Assembly (NCBI GenBank): GCA_018982785.1 | Contig: JAHHEN010000006.1 | Span: forward strand, 186,001 to 250,000 | DNA: 64,000 bases | Direction: 5' to 3' | From: Enterococcus innesii | Lineage (GTDB): Bacteria > Bacillota > Bacilli > Lactobacillales > Enterococcaceae | Shown here: one piece after another, positions 1 to 7,784 of the stretch | Layout of the letters: each line of letters opens with the position of its first letter | Numbering within the stretch: position 1 is the first letter of the stretch | Program-made: the position numbers and the translations under genes | The notes under the pieces: generated by a model | The model's database searches: none | What the model was told of the DNA's origin: nothing | Seen by the model: the letters and a program-made list of their open reading frames with translations, nothing else

Positions 1-145
1 CCGCCATATGGCCGTCACGGATCAAGAAGACTGCCGCAGCAAGTCCTGCTAATCCCCCACCAACAATATAGGCTTCTTTCTTTTCGACATCTTTCGGTTT
101 TCTGCTTCTTGCAAAAGCTTCGTAATTTCCGTTCGTATATCTCAT
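1..145 (-). CDS. ohyA: Oleate hydratase (fatty-acid hydratase), N-terminal part only
   Basis: The reading frame starts at an ATG at 145 behind a GGAGGG site (near 151-158) and runs off the left edge, so only about 48 residues are visible. They begin [18 protein letters not shown] and continue into [15 protein letters not shown], the Rossmann FAD-binding GxGxxG segment typical of the bacterial 'myosin-cross-reactive antigen' family. Members hydrate the cis-9 double bond of oleic and linoleic acid to 10-hydroxy fatty acids and are associated with detoxifying host unsaturated fatty acids. The N-terminal signature is highly characteristic; catalytic residues lie outside the window. Confidence 0.9.
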   Translation of the reverse strand, partial: MRYTNGNYEAFARSRKPKDVEKKEAYIVGGGLAGLAAAVFLIRDGHMA

Positions 146-231
146 GTAGATCCCTCCTAATATTGGTACGTTTTTATGGTATCAGTAACTTTTTTTTTTT
201 GACAAAAATTTGTACTAGTAAAAACAAGATA

Positions 232-259
232 TTTTGACAAATCGGCCTTTTTGTCAAAA
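232..259. promoter_or_regulatory. Inverted repeat TTTTGACAAA/TTTGTCAAAA upstream of ohyA
   Basis: Two perfect 10-base arms (232-241 and 250-259) are separated by 8 bases, about 90 bases upstream of the oleate hydratase start. A further GACAAA half-site lies at 211-216, where the opposite strand reads TTGTCA followed 18 bases later by TACCAT, a weak promoter. The arrangement is operator-like. Which regulator binds is unknown. Confidence 0.45.
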
Positions 260-311
260 AAAACAAGGGCAATGTCCCATCTTTTAGAAGATCTGCGCCC
301 AGCACAAAAAG

Positions 312-349
312 CGCCCCTAAGAAAACTGATTGCAGCTTTCTTAGGGGCG
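312..349 (-). terminator. Rho-independent terminator of the NlpC/P60 gene
   Basis: A 13-bp perfect stem (CGCCCCTAAGAAA at 312-324 with its complement at 337-349) is followed on the minus strand by a T tract (complement of 306-310). It lies just after the stop codon at 392. Confidence 0.85.
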
Positions 350-391
350 TTTCTAACAAAGGACAAACCCTTTGCCTTTTCAATGAAATAT

Positions 392-2035
392 TTATTTCAC
401 ACGTAGAGCGAAGCTAGCAGTCGAAAAGCCTGATTGTGCTTCGGTGACTGTATAACCCGTGCTTGGCGCATGGATATAGCTTGTATTACTTGTAGCGATC
501 GCTACGTGGTAGGTATTCCCTTTTTGACCCCAGAACAGCAAGTCGCCAGCTTGTGCTTGCGAGACAGGAATGATCGTCCCTGCGCTTTCTTGTGGGACTG
601 TCCAATCACCGATGTTTTTGCCCGTCACTTTTAAGAAGACGTAGCGTGTAAACCCAGAACAGTCGAAGACATCTGGTCCTTTGCCTCCCCATTGATAAGG
701 AGTGCCGATATGTTTTCTAGCTTCTGCAACGATCGCTGCTCCATCCACGCTCATTGGAACATTGGTATTGCCTGCGTTGTTATTGTTGCCAGGAGTCGTT
801 GCACTGACTTCTTTGACATATGCTGCAGATACCCAGCCACCCGTTGATAACTTATACCAAGTGGTATTGCCATTGACTGACGTGCCTTGTTTTTGAGCAA
901 CTGCTTTGAAGGTCGCATTGCTGCCCAAACTGCTGACTACACTTGCAGAAGTTGATGCATTTGAGCGGACATTCATACCAGTGGTTGTTTGGAACGTCTT
1001 ATTGATGGCTTGCTCACTCGCATTGCTTGAGCCGTTTGATGAGCCAGTATTGTTTGAACCTGTGTTTGAATTATTATTATTACTTGTATTTCCAGAACTA
1101 GACGTGACATCACGCACATATGCCGCTGTGATCCAGCCACCGGTCGATACTTTGTACCAAACATTGGTGCCGCCAACGGATGTGCCATTTTTCTGGGCAA
1201 CGACCTTCACCGTCGTGCTGTTGCTTAGGCTGCCAACGACACTGCCGCTTGTTGAGGCACTCGAACGAACATTTAATGCCGCTGTTGTTTTCACGTTCTT
1301 GCTGATAGCCGTTTCTGCAGAAACACTTGTATTGCCGCCAGAAGAACTATTGCCTGTGGAGCTACTGGACACATCTTTGACATAGGCTGCCGTGATCCAA
1401 CCGCCTGTGGACAATTTGTACCAAGTGGTCGTGCCATTCACCGATGTACCACTCTTTTGTGCAACGACTTGTACTGTCGCATTACTGCTCAAACCGCGTA
1501 CGACACTAGAACTTGTCGTTGCATTTGAACGGACGTTCAATGCAGTAGTCGTTTTCACTGATTTCGAAATTGCTTTTTCCGATGAAGAAGACGACGAATT
1601 GGACGAGCCTGTATTGGCAGAAGAGGAGCCTGAGGTGCTCTTCACATAAGCCCCTGAGATCCAGCCGCCTGTTGATAGCTTATACCATGTTGTATTGCCA
1701 TTCACTGAGGTACCGTTCTTTTGAGCCACCGCAGTGATTGTTGTATTTGCTCCTACACCACTTACGATAGAGGCACTTGTTGAAGCATTTGAACGAACAT
1801 TCAGTGAAGCTGTTGTTTTAAATTGTCGATTGATCGCCGTTTCAGCTGACGATCTGGCAAGAGTAGCAGTTGTGTTGGTTGATGACGAAGCGTTCGTCGT
1901 TTCGGTCGCATGAGCAAGAGACGTAAAGACACCTGATGTTGATGCTAACGCTGCTGTGATACCCAATCCTTTTTGTACGAAAAGGGACCGTTTTTGTTTC
2001 ACTAAACGCTTACGTTTGATTTTCCGAGATTCCAA
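392..2035 (-). CDS. Secreted cell-wall hydrolase: four SH3b domains plus NlpC/P60 (C40) peptidase
   Basis: I chose the TTG start at 2035 because AGGGGG sits just upstream; a TTG at 2065 in the same frame has no such site. The 547-residue product has a basic N-terminus with a hydrophobic signal segment ending near AHA (about residue 44). Four bacterial SH3 repeats follow at roughly 66-132, 153-221, 241-311 and 341-411, each ending in a WYKLSTGGW-type block and joined by Ser/Asn/Thr-rich linkers. A C-terminal NlpC/P60 domain spans 431-547. The catalytic Cys is in FDCSGF (about 459), with His in TYHVAI (510) and YIHAP (522). The family cleaves peptidoglycan stem peptides, and the SH3b units are expected to bind the wall. 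It forms a single-gene unit with its own terminator. Repeat structure makes copy-number variation between strains likely. Confidence 0.93.
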   Translation of the reverse strand: MESRKIKRKRLVKQKRSLFVQKGLGITAALASTSGVFTSLAHATETTNASSSTNTTATLARSSAETAINRQFKTTASLNVRSNASTSASIVSGVGANTTITAVAQKNGTSVNGNTTWYKLSTGGWISGAYVKSTSGSSSANTGSSNSSSSSSEKAISKSVKTTTALNVRSNATTSSSVVRGLSSNATVQVVAQKSGTSVNGTTTWYKLSTGGWITAAYVKDVSSSSTGNSSSGGNTSVSAETAISKNVKTTAALNVRSSASTSGSVVGSLSNSTTVKVVAQKNGTSVGGTNVWYKVSTGGWITAAYVRDVTSSSGNTSNNNNSNTGSNNTGSSNGSSNASEQAINKTFQTTTGMNVRSNASTSASVVSSLGSNATFKAVAQKQGTSVNGNTTWYKLSTGGWVSAAYVKEVSATTPGNNNNAGNTNVPMSVDGAAIVAEARKHIGTPYQWGGKGPDVFDCSGFTRYVFLKVTGKNIGDWTVPQESAGTIIPVSQAQAGDLLFWGQKGNTYHVAIATSNTSYIHAPSTGYTVTEAQSGFSTASFALRVK

Positions 2036-2591
2036 TAAAACACCCCCTGTACCCCATTTTAACAAAAATTAATATTTTTTGATATTGTTTTCGTTTTGTA
2101 TTTTTTTACTTTACGTTTAATAAAACGTGTCATTTATTTTCCTGCGTTATTCTTTTTGATCACTTTCTCTTTGGTGTTGCTCAATGGCACTCTATTTACA
2201 AAGATTTCTATAAACTACAGAAAAACGCTATTTCATTCAACGTTATTTTAATTCGCGAATAAAAACAGGAATTTTTTTGCAAACAAACCCACTTTTTGAA
2301 AAACAAGACTGTTATTTGAATAACATTTCTTTTCTTATCCCATTCTTCAAAAATCGATACTAAAATCACCCATTTATCATTCCTTTTTTACACAAGGGAT
2401 CCGGTGAAAAAGTTTTTTCAAAAAGAATGCTTCTTTCACCAGTGTGATCGACGCTATGATGAAATCCTGTTACATCGCTTCCAACTGGATACGAATTATT
2501 TGATAGAGAAGTCACTCACTTCTACCGAAAGAAATATTTTCACAATTTATTTTATTCAAAAGATTATAATACCAAGGATAAAACCAAGCAT
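2036..2591. other. AT-rich intergenic region without a convincing gene
   Basis: About 560 bases separate the hydrolase start from the promoter of the next small gene. I see no ribosome-binding site followed by a credible frame. A short palindrome, GTTATTtgAATAAC, lies at 2311-2324. The hydrolase promoter must be here, but no -10/-35 pair stands out. Confidence 0.5.
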
Positions 2592-2621
2592 TTGCATGAG
2601 TTTGTGAAATCGTGCTATACT
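2592..2621 (+). promoter_or_regulatory. Sigma-A promoter of the small basic-protein gene
   Basis: TTGCAT (2592-2597) and TATACT (2616-2621) are spaced by 18 bases, 27 bases before the start codon at 2648. Confidence 0.7.
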
Positions 2622-2647
2622 TAAAAAAAAGGAAGAGGTGACCGAGT

Positions 2648-2788
2648 ATGAAAACAAAGACGAAAGAAAAAGTTTATGCTGAACGACAACATAACTATAA
2701 AACGAAAAAAGAAGAGATTTTCAAAAAAGCCCTAGATTCCGTACAGACCACAGACAAGAAAAAAGAAGAACAGAAAAAGAAAGCGTAG
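2648..2788 (+). CDS. Small highly charged Lys-rich protein, 46 residues
   Basis: ATG at 2648 follows GGAAGAGGTG and a good promoter, and the frame ends at TAG 2786. The product (MKTKTKEKVYAERQHNY..., ending KKKEEQKKKA) is almost entirely Lys, Glu, Gln and Asp, with no membrane segment or cysteine, and is probably helical. The promoter, ribosome site and downstream hairpins support a real gene. I do not recognise a family. Free-standing, on the opposite strand from its neighbours. Confidence 0.65.
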   Translation: MKTKTKEKVYAERQHNYKTKKEEIFKKALDSVQTTDKKKEEQKKKA

Positions 2789-2821
2789 ACTCCTGCGTTT
2801 TCTTTTTCTGTTGATCTGTAA

Positions 2822-2861
2822 AAAGACGAGGCTTCGCCGAAGGGTTGCGAGTCTCGTCTTT
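2822..2861 (+). terminator. Terminator hairpin after the small charged-protein gene
   Basis: AAAGACGAG (2822-2830) pairs with CTCGTCTTT (2853-2861), with an inner CTTCGCCGAAG mini-hairpin. An additional weaker hairpin (2771-2808) overlaps the end of the gene. Neither has a long T tract, so the strength is uncertain. Confidence 0.5.
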
Positions 2862-2924
2862 ATTGTAATCGAAAAAAAGCAGGCTATGATACTTTCTATC
2901 TCAACCATTGCCAAGTCACCTTGA

Positions 2925-3083
2925 AAATCACCGAATGACTACCATCAATGCAGTAAAGGGAAATACTTCCTCAAAGAAGCGACAGTTTCTTATTTCAACG
3001 GGGATCAAGCACAATATTTAGTAGGCGAAAACACGTTCCTACAACATATTGTGGATAAACCTGTTGAAACTGTGCATAACTAA
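2925..3083 (+). pseudogene. C-terminal remnant of an unidentified gene
   Basis: The frame has no start codon. From 2961 it encodes KYFLKEATVSYFNGDQAQYL and ends ...VDKPVETVHN at TAA 3081, directly before a strong terminator. Upstream, the neighbouring frame reads QVTLKITE before a stop, so a one-base shift near 2930 would join the two. It looks like the decayed 3' end of a protein gene; I do not recognise the family. Confidence 0.4.
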
Positions 3084-3085
3084 AA

Positions 3086-3112
3086 AGCCTGCGATTTTTT
3101 TCGCAGACTTTT
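3086..3112. terminator. Bidirectional terminator
   Basis: CTGCGA (3089-3094) and TCGCAG (3101-3106) form a stem flanked by A tracts on the left and T tracts on the right. It can serve the + strand remnant and the acetyltransferase that ends at 3134 on the minus strand. Confidence 0.75.
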
Positions 3113-3133
3113 TTATTTATTAACATGCTTGAA

Positions 3134-3592
3134 TTAATCTAGAGATAAATAATAGCTCACATTATCTGGTAGCGGTTTAAAGCCATTCTTTTTATAAAAA
3201 TCCGCTGCGGGCATACTTTCTTCAGTATCTAACAGGATCGTTGGGATCTCTTTCTTGAGTAGATCCTCTTTGATCCTTTCTAAAAAAGTGGAACCTAAGC
3301 CTTTTCCTTGGTGCGTGCCAGTAATTAAAAAGGTATCGATCACATACTCTTTTCCTTGATACCAGGGCTTGATAAAGCCTAAAGAAAGACCAATCAATTC
3401 ATTCGATGCTCGATCTGTTAGTCGATAACCAATAAAAGTATTCATTGCCATCATTGATGATACATAGTCGGTGATTTGCGGCACTGTCAATTGGTCATTC
3501 CATGGTTCTGCTGAAAATACAGCAATATAGTGGTCCACGACTTCTGCTAAATCTGCCGTTGTTAATTCACGCATGCTTACGTTCTTTTCCAT
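3134..3592 (-). CDS. GNAT-family N-acetyltransferase
   Basis: ATG at 3592 is preferred over an in-frame ATG at 3610 because AGGAGAT sits 6 bases before it. The 152-residue product has the acetyl-CoA binding segment GTHQGKGLGSTFL (motif A, Q/RxxGxG/A), followed by LLDTEESMPAADFYKKNGF, the usual motif B region. The general reaction is acetyl transfer from acetyl-CoA to a primary amine; the substrate cannot be told from sequence. The gene stands alone between a terminator and the MazG-like gene, 72 bases away. Confidence 0.85.
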   Translation of the reverse strand: MEKNVSMRELTTADLAEVVDHYIAVFSAEPWNDQLTVPQITDYVSSMMAMNTFIGYRLTDRASNELIGLSLGFIKPWYQGKEYVIDTFLITGTHQGKGLGSTFLERIKEDLLKKEIPTILLDTEESMPAADFYKKNGFKPLPDNVSYYLSLD

Positions 3593-3664
3593 CCTATCTC
3601 CTGCTTCCATTTCTATTTCGGTAAGAGCCTATACTCGTAGAATCCACTAATTTTTCTGCGTGTA

Positions 3665-3964
3665 TCAATCATCGATTCGTTTTGCATAGCCATTGCCATA
3701 ACTGGTATAACGGCGCTTTTGGTTGACGGCCATTTTTTTATGAATCTCTGCTTCAAGATCGATGGAAAGGATTTCCGCTAACCCAAGAAGATAAATCGCC
3801 ACATCCGCCAATTCTTCTCCTACCTCTTGTTGCTTCCGATACGCGTCAAAGGCTTCCCCTATTTCACCATATAAAGCCAAAAACTCTTTTTCAATATTTG
3901 TGACATTGAATTGGTGATCGATTTTGTTTTGATAGATCGCTTTTTGCATTTCTGATAGTTTCAT
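3665..3964 (-). CDS. MazG-like nucleotide pyrophosphohydrolase
   Basis: This 99-residue all-helical protein carries the metal-binding Glu/Asp pattern of the MazG/dUTPase-type NTP pyrophosphatases: LYGEIGEAFDAY (residues about 31-42) and GEELADVAIYLL (about 48-59). A basic tail ends in YAKRIDD. Members hydrolyse (d)NTPs to monophosphates and pyrophosphate and are viewed as house-cleaning enzymes. The length fits single-domain MazG proteins. ATG at 3964 follows a GGAGCG-type site. It is not obviously in an operon. Confidence 0.85.
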   Translation of the reverse strand: MKLSEMQKAIYQNKIDHQFNVTNIEKEFLALYGEIGEAFDAYRKQQEVGEELADVAIYLLGLAEILSIDLEAEIHKKMAVNQKRRYTSYGNGYAKRIDD

Positions 3965-4042
3965 AGTCGCTCCTTTTGGGATAGTATACCATTTAATTAA
4001 AGTTCAAAATAGAAACTTAGTAAAAAAATCACCTCAAAAAAT

Positions 4043-4090
4043 AGTGACCCTCAAAACGTTAGAATTTTGTTCTAACTTTTGTAGGTCACT
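4043..4090 (-). terminator. Strong terminator of the beta-glucoside operon
   Basis: Nested arms AGTGACC/GGTCACT (4043-4049, 4084-4090) and GTTAGAA/TTCTAAC (4058-4064, 4070-4076) form a long hairpin, followed on the minus strand by ATTTTTTG. Confidence 0.85.
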
Positions 4091-4116
4091 CTAGTATAGG
4101 ATTCATCCTGTTTTGT

Positions 4117-5430
4117 TTATTCTGCCCGCTCCAATTCAGCAGATTTGATTGCAACCCGTTGAGCGATTTTTAAAAATGGAAAATAGATTGCTACACAAAC
4201 GACGATGATGATCACTTGAACCAAAACAACTTTAAAATCCCCTTTTGATGCCAACAATGCACTAAGAATTGGTGGTGTCGTCCAAGGAACCATCACAGAA
4301 AGCGGCTCAATGAATCCTACTGCGGTAGCAAAGTAGCCAATCAACGTCGCAACAATTGGACTTGCAACGAAGGGAATGATCATGGGTAAATTGAAGACGA
4401 TCGGTAAACCAAAGATGATTGGCTCGTTGATATTAAAAATACCCGGAGCTAGGGATAGATTGACGACATCCCGAAAAGGTTGGTAATTGCGGACGAATAA
4501 GAGCACTGCAATGATCAAGCTGATCGTAAATCCAGTCCCGCCTAGTTGTGCGAAAACCGTCACGAATGCTGAATTTAAGATATTGGGTGGCGTAGCGCCT
4601 TCTTGCACGGCTTGCATGTTTTCATTCATATTGACTAACAGCAATGGATCTAACAAGGTGCCATTGATGACGGTTTGGTGAATGCCTAAAGTAAACAGAA
4701 AATTGCCCGTTGAATAGATGATCAAGAACCCAAAAATCGATGTGTTCAACAAACGCAGTGGTTCTTGGATCACTGTTGAAATGATTTGAATCAGGTCGGT
4801 ATCAAAGGCTGCTAGCACGGTCGCAACTACGGCAAAGAAGGAAATCACCAAAATAGCAGGGATCAACGTGCTGAAGGATTTGCTGACGGCAGGAGGAACT
4901 TGATCCCCTAAATTGATTTTTAAGTGCTTGTTTTCTGACAGTCGAATAAATAATTCCGTGGCAACTAACCCACAAATGATTCCAGAAAACATCCCTTTGG
5001 TCCCGACATCGTCAAATAGCATCACACCACTGATGGTCACTTCTGCTTGAGCGCCTTCTGGCATCACGGCATGAACCATCGCCAACATGACCACTAAGCA
5101 AGTCGTTGCCACAAAGGTTGCATTGATGGCGCTCGGATTGTTTTTGTTGCGGCAAAGAAAATAAGCGATCATCGGGGCGATCAGCAGACCGGCGATATTC
5201 AATGTTCCATTGGTGATGGAATTGCCAAACACTTGCATTCGCGCCAAGGCAGCCCCTTCTAAAAACCATGGAAAGAAGACATTATTAAACAACACAGCGA
5301 TCCCTGCGATAATAAAGGCAGGCATTAAGGTCGCAAACGCATCACGAAGACTTTTGAGATGAACCTGATTGCCGAGACGGACCGAAAACTCTGTAAATTT
5401 ATCTAAAAACGTGCGCTTTTCTGCTGCCAT
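4117..5430 (-). CDS. PTS EIIC, cellobiose/beta-glucoside family (CelB/ChbC-like)
   Basis: The 437-residue integral membrane permease has about ten hydrophobic segments. It carries the EIIC signatures of the lactose/cellobiose family: TLMPAFIIAG near the N-terminus, LGIHQTVING in the middle, and NINEPIIFGLPIVFN followed by WTTPPIL near the C-terminus. It moves a beta-glucoside across the membrane while phosphate is passed from a partner EIIB. No EIIA or EIIB gene lies next to it, so it must use PTS partners encoded elsewhere. It starts 11 bases after the stop of the phospho-beta-glucosidase gene and is cotranscribed with it under the promoter at 6860-6888, with a probable CcpA site and a divergent GntR regulator. 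Confidence 0.93.
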   Translation of the reverse strand: MAAEKRTFLDKFTEFSVRLGNQVHLKSLRDAFATLMPAFIIAGIAVLFNNVFFPWFLEGAALARMQVFGNSITNGTLNIAGLLIAPMIAYFLCRNKNNPSAINATFVATTCLVVMLAMVHAVMPEGAQAEVTISGVMLFDDVGTKGMFSGIICGLVATELFIRLSENKHLKINLGDQVPPAVSKSFSTLIPAILVISFFAVVATVLAAFDTDLIQIISTVIQEPLRLLNTSIFGFLIIYSTGNFLFTLGIHQTVINGTLLDPLLLVNMNENMQAVQEGATPPNILNSAFVTVFAQLGGTGFTISLIIAVLLFVRNYQPFRDVVNLSLAPGIFNINEPIIFGLPIVFNLPMIIPFVASPIVATLIGYFATAVGFIEPLSVMVPWTTPPILSALLASKGDFKVVLVQVIIIVVCVAIYFPFLKIAQRVAIKSAELERAE

Positions 5431-5441
5431 TTTTGTTCCTC

Positions 5442-6821
5442 CTATTCTGTATATGGGTTTGTATAGATCGTACTACCATTCGTTTTGATCACTTCTTTGA
5501 ACCATTCATACGATTTTTTCGGTACACGTTTCATATCTCGCAACTCATGGTTGCCACGATTGACATACACGAGTCCGTATCGTTTCTCCATATCACCTTG
5601 CGAGCTCAAAATGTCGATCAGCCCCCAACCAAGATACCCAAGACAGACCACTCCATCTTCCACCATCGCTTCAAACATCGCTCGAATATGCTCTTGATGA
5701 TAGGCAATACGGTAATCATCTTGAATCGGTTCTTTGCCATCCCAATGCTCTCTGACACCAATCCCGTTTTCAATCGGAAACACTGGCAAGCGGTACCGCT
5801 GATAGACTTTATTTAAGACATCACGGAAGCCGAGCGGATCAATTTGCCAATTCCATTCCGTCGTTTCGATATACGGATTGTCTTGTTTTCCAAAAGTCAT
5901 GTACCGATTCGGCGGCGTTCCTTCAGGAATTTTTTCAGCATTCAAGGTAGAAGAAGCATAATAGCTAAAGGCAATGTAATCATTTTTCTGCGCTGCGATC
6001 GCTTCTAATTCCCCAGGTAAAATATTCATATTGAGTTGATGATTTTTCACGTATCGGTCTTGTGCTGCCGAATACTTGCCGTGCGCATAGCAATCTAATA
6101 AAGTAAAGTTCGCAAATTCATCAAACTCTCTTGCTGCTTTGATGTCTTGTGGACGACAAGTCGCTGGATACGCCTCAGAATACGCCAGCATGCCGCCGAT
6201 CTTCGCATTTGTTGTTTCATGAAGATAATTACAGAGTTCTGCATGGCAAACCATGACATTGTGGAAAATCTGATACAATTCTTCTGTCGTTTCTTCCCCT
6301 TCTAAATAGCCGCTGATCTTAAAACCATGGTCTTGGTGGAAAAGATTTTGTTCGTTAAAGGTTAACCAATAATGGACTTTATCCGCAAAACGATCCACCA
6401 TTTCTTTTCCAAAACGAATGAATGCGTCCTTCACTTCTTTGCTGATGAACCCGTTATAGGTTTTCGCCAGATGCAGAGGCATATCAAAATGGTACAAACA
6501 AATCATAGGCTCGATCCCTCGAGCTAACAGATCATCAATAAAACGATCGTAATAGGCGATCCCTTCTTCATTAAAGGCACCATCTCCATCGTGAACGACC
6601 CTTGACCAAGAAATTTGGAAACGATACATGTTCATCCCCAAATCTTGCATATAAACAAAATCTTCTGTATACACATGATAGTTATCATTTGCTATATGCC
6701 AATCGCTAGCCTGTTCCGAAGCTTCCCGTATATCATAAACGGATAAGCTTTTACCGCCTTCATTCCAACCACCTTCTGTCTGCATACTGCTGACACTGTT
6801 CCCCCAATAAAATTTTGTCAT
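5442..6821 (-). CDS. 6-phospho-beta-glucosidase, glycoside hydrolase family 1
   Basis: The 459-residue protein has full GH1 length and fold. The acid/base Glu is in LTFNEQN (about 157) and the nucleophile in PIENGIG (about 351), with the SWSRV and DDYRIAYHQEHI blocks conserved. It cleaves the 6-phospho-glucoside delivered by the downstream EIIC into glucose-6-phosphate and an aglycone or sugar in the cytoplasm. First gene of a two-gene operon with EIIC. The unusual start (YWGNSVSSMQTEGGWNEGG) groups it with phospho-glucosidases paired with orphan CelB-type permeases. The exact aglycone is unknown. Confidence 0.93.
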   Translation of the reverse strand: MTKFYWGNSVSSMQTEGGWNEGGKSLSVYDIREASEQASDWHIANDNYHVYTEDFVYMQDLGMNMYRFQISWSRVVHDGDGAFNEEGIAYYDRFIDDLLARGIEPMICLYHFDMPLHLAKTYNGFISKEVKDAFIRFGKEMVDRFADKVHYWLTFNEQNLFHQDHGFKISGYLEGEETTEELYQIFHNVMVCHAELCNYLHETTNAKIGGMLAYSEAYPATCRPQDIKAAREFDEFANFTLLDCYAHGKYSAAQDRYVKNHQLNMNILPGELEAIAAQKNDYIAFSYYASSTLNAEKIPEGTPPNRYMTFGKQDNPYIETTEWNWQIDPLGFRDVLNKVYQRYRLPVFPIENGIGVREHWDGKEPIQDDYRIAYHQEHIRAMFEAMVEDGVVCLGYLGWGLIDILSSQGDMEKRYGLVYVNRGNHELRDMKRVPKKSYEWFKEVIKTNGSTIYTNPYTE

Positions 6822-6839
6822 ATTGATTCCTCCATCGTT

Positions 6840-6853
6840 TGTATTCGCTTACA
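6840..6853. promoter_or_regulatory. cre-like CcpA site
   Basis: On the minus strand the sequence is TGTAAGCGAATACA, matching the consensus TGWAANCGNTNWCA at every defined position except the T at position 10. It lies just downstream of the -10 box, a position suited to catabolite repression by roadblock. Confidence 0.7.
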
Positions 6854-6859
6854 AAACCT

Positions 6860-6888
6860 ATTATAATTAGGTGAAATAGGCATGTAAA
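6860..6888 (-). promoter_or_regulatory. Promoter of the GH1-EIIC operon
   Basis: TTTACA (6883-6888 complement) and a perfect TATAAT (6860-6865 complement) are 17 bases apart, about 40 bases before the gene start. Confidence 0.8.
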
Positions 6889-7020
6889 TTTTTCAAAAAC
6901 ATATGCAAAGCTTTTTCTATACATGTGAATTTCAGCTGATTCTTTAGTGATAGACCTTGTTTTTATCCCCTTCAAACAAAACTCAAGTCCATGAATTTCT
7001 TTACATAAGGAGTGATGACT

Positions 7021-7719
7021 ATGACAAAATACAAAGAGATCGTTGATCAGTTGCGGACGAATATTTATGAAGGTGTTTTTCCAGCTTTATCAAAACTACC
7101 GGAACAAACGGCGTTAGCCAAACGATTTCAAACCTCGCGAATGACGATCCAAAAAGCGCTAAATCAATTGAAGCAAGAAGGCCTGATTTCTACCAAAAGA
7201 GGTCATGGCACCTATGTCAATTCAGCGACCTACCAAGGACAGATCAATGAGTATATCGGTTTAGTCAACCGATATGGCGGACGGCATAAAGTGCAAAGTA
7301 AAATCATTAGTTTCAATGTACGTTTTCCAGAAGCCAACGAAATGGATTACTTGTCTTTGCGAGAAAACGAACCTGTTTATGATATCGTACGACTGCGCTA
7401 TGTTGATAACGAACCCTTTGAATTGGAATACACGATCATGCCCATCAAAACCATTCCCGATATTGATATGGCGATCCTTGAACACTCGATCTATCGATAT
7501 ATCACTGATTCCTTACATCTCAAAATAGGTCCCGCCATACGTAAAATCCGTGCCGACAAAGCGGATTCCTATGATATCAAATATTTAGAAGTCGATCCCA
7601 ATGATCCGATCTTAGAATTAGAACAAGTTGCTCGTCTCTCCGACGGACGACCTTTCGAATTTTCGCAAACTCGTTATCCATACCAAAATCGTGAGATTTA
7701 CTATCTTTCTGAACCTTAA
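7021..7719 (+). CDS. GntR/HutC-family repressor with UTRA domain
   Basis: ATG at 7021 lies 8 bases after AAGGAG. The 232-residue product has a winged helix (about 5-70, with LAKRFQTSRMTIQKALNQL as the recognition helix region and RGHGTYV as the wing). A UTRA ligand-binding domain follows, with FELEYTIMPI and FEFSQTRYPY at its conserved positions. Such regulators bind phosphorylated sugars and repress uptake genes. Being divergent from the GH1-EIIC operon across 200 bases, it probably controls that operon and itself. I could not identify a clean TTGTNNNNACAA operator in the gap. Confidence 0.9.
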   Translation: MTKYKEIVDQLRTNIYEGVFPALSKLPEQTALAKRFQTSRMTIQKALNQLKQEGLISTKRGHGTYVNSATYQGQINEYIGLVNRYGGRHKVQSKIISFNVRFPEANEMDYLSLRENEPVYDIVRLRYVDNEPFELEYTIMPIKTIPDIDMAILEHSIYRYITDSLHLKIGPAIRKIRADKADSYDIKYLEVDPNDPILELEQVARLSDGRPFEFSQTRYPYQNREIYYLSEP

Positions 7720-7726
7720 TGGCAAA

Positions 7727-7761
7727 AAAACAAGTCTGAAGAAAACTCAGACTTGTTTTTT
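7727..7761. terminator. Bidirectional terminator between gntR and the glycosyltransferase gene
   Basis: CAAGTCTGA (7731-7739) pairs with TCAGACTTG (7747-7755), with flanking A and T tracts on both sides. Confidence 0.85.
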
Positions 7762-7784
7762 ATTATCCAGGGAAGGTGTATTCG

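Noticed and set aside
906-1385. Long open frame on the + strand opposite the SH3b repeats
   Set aside because: It mirrors the repetitive hydrolase coding sequence, lacks a ribosome site and has repeat-derived composition.
2066-2400. WalR box (TGTAAT-N5-TGTAAT) upstream of the wall hydrolase
   Set aside because: Only single degenerate halves were found; no two-half site with correct spacing.
2404-2607. Open frame beginning with GTG in the AT-rich gap
   Set aside because: No ribosome site, no promoter and an unprotein-like composition; it ends at the promoter of the next gene.
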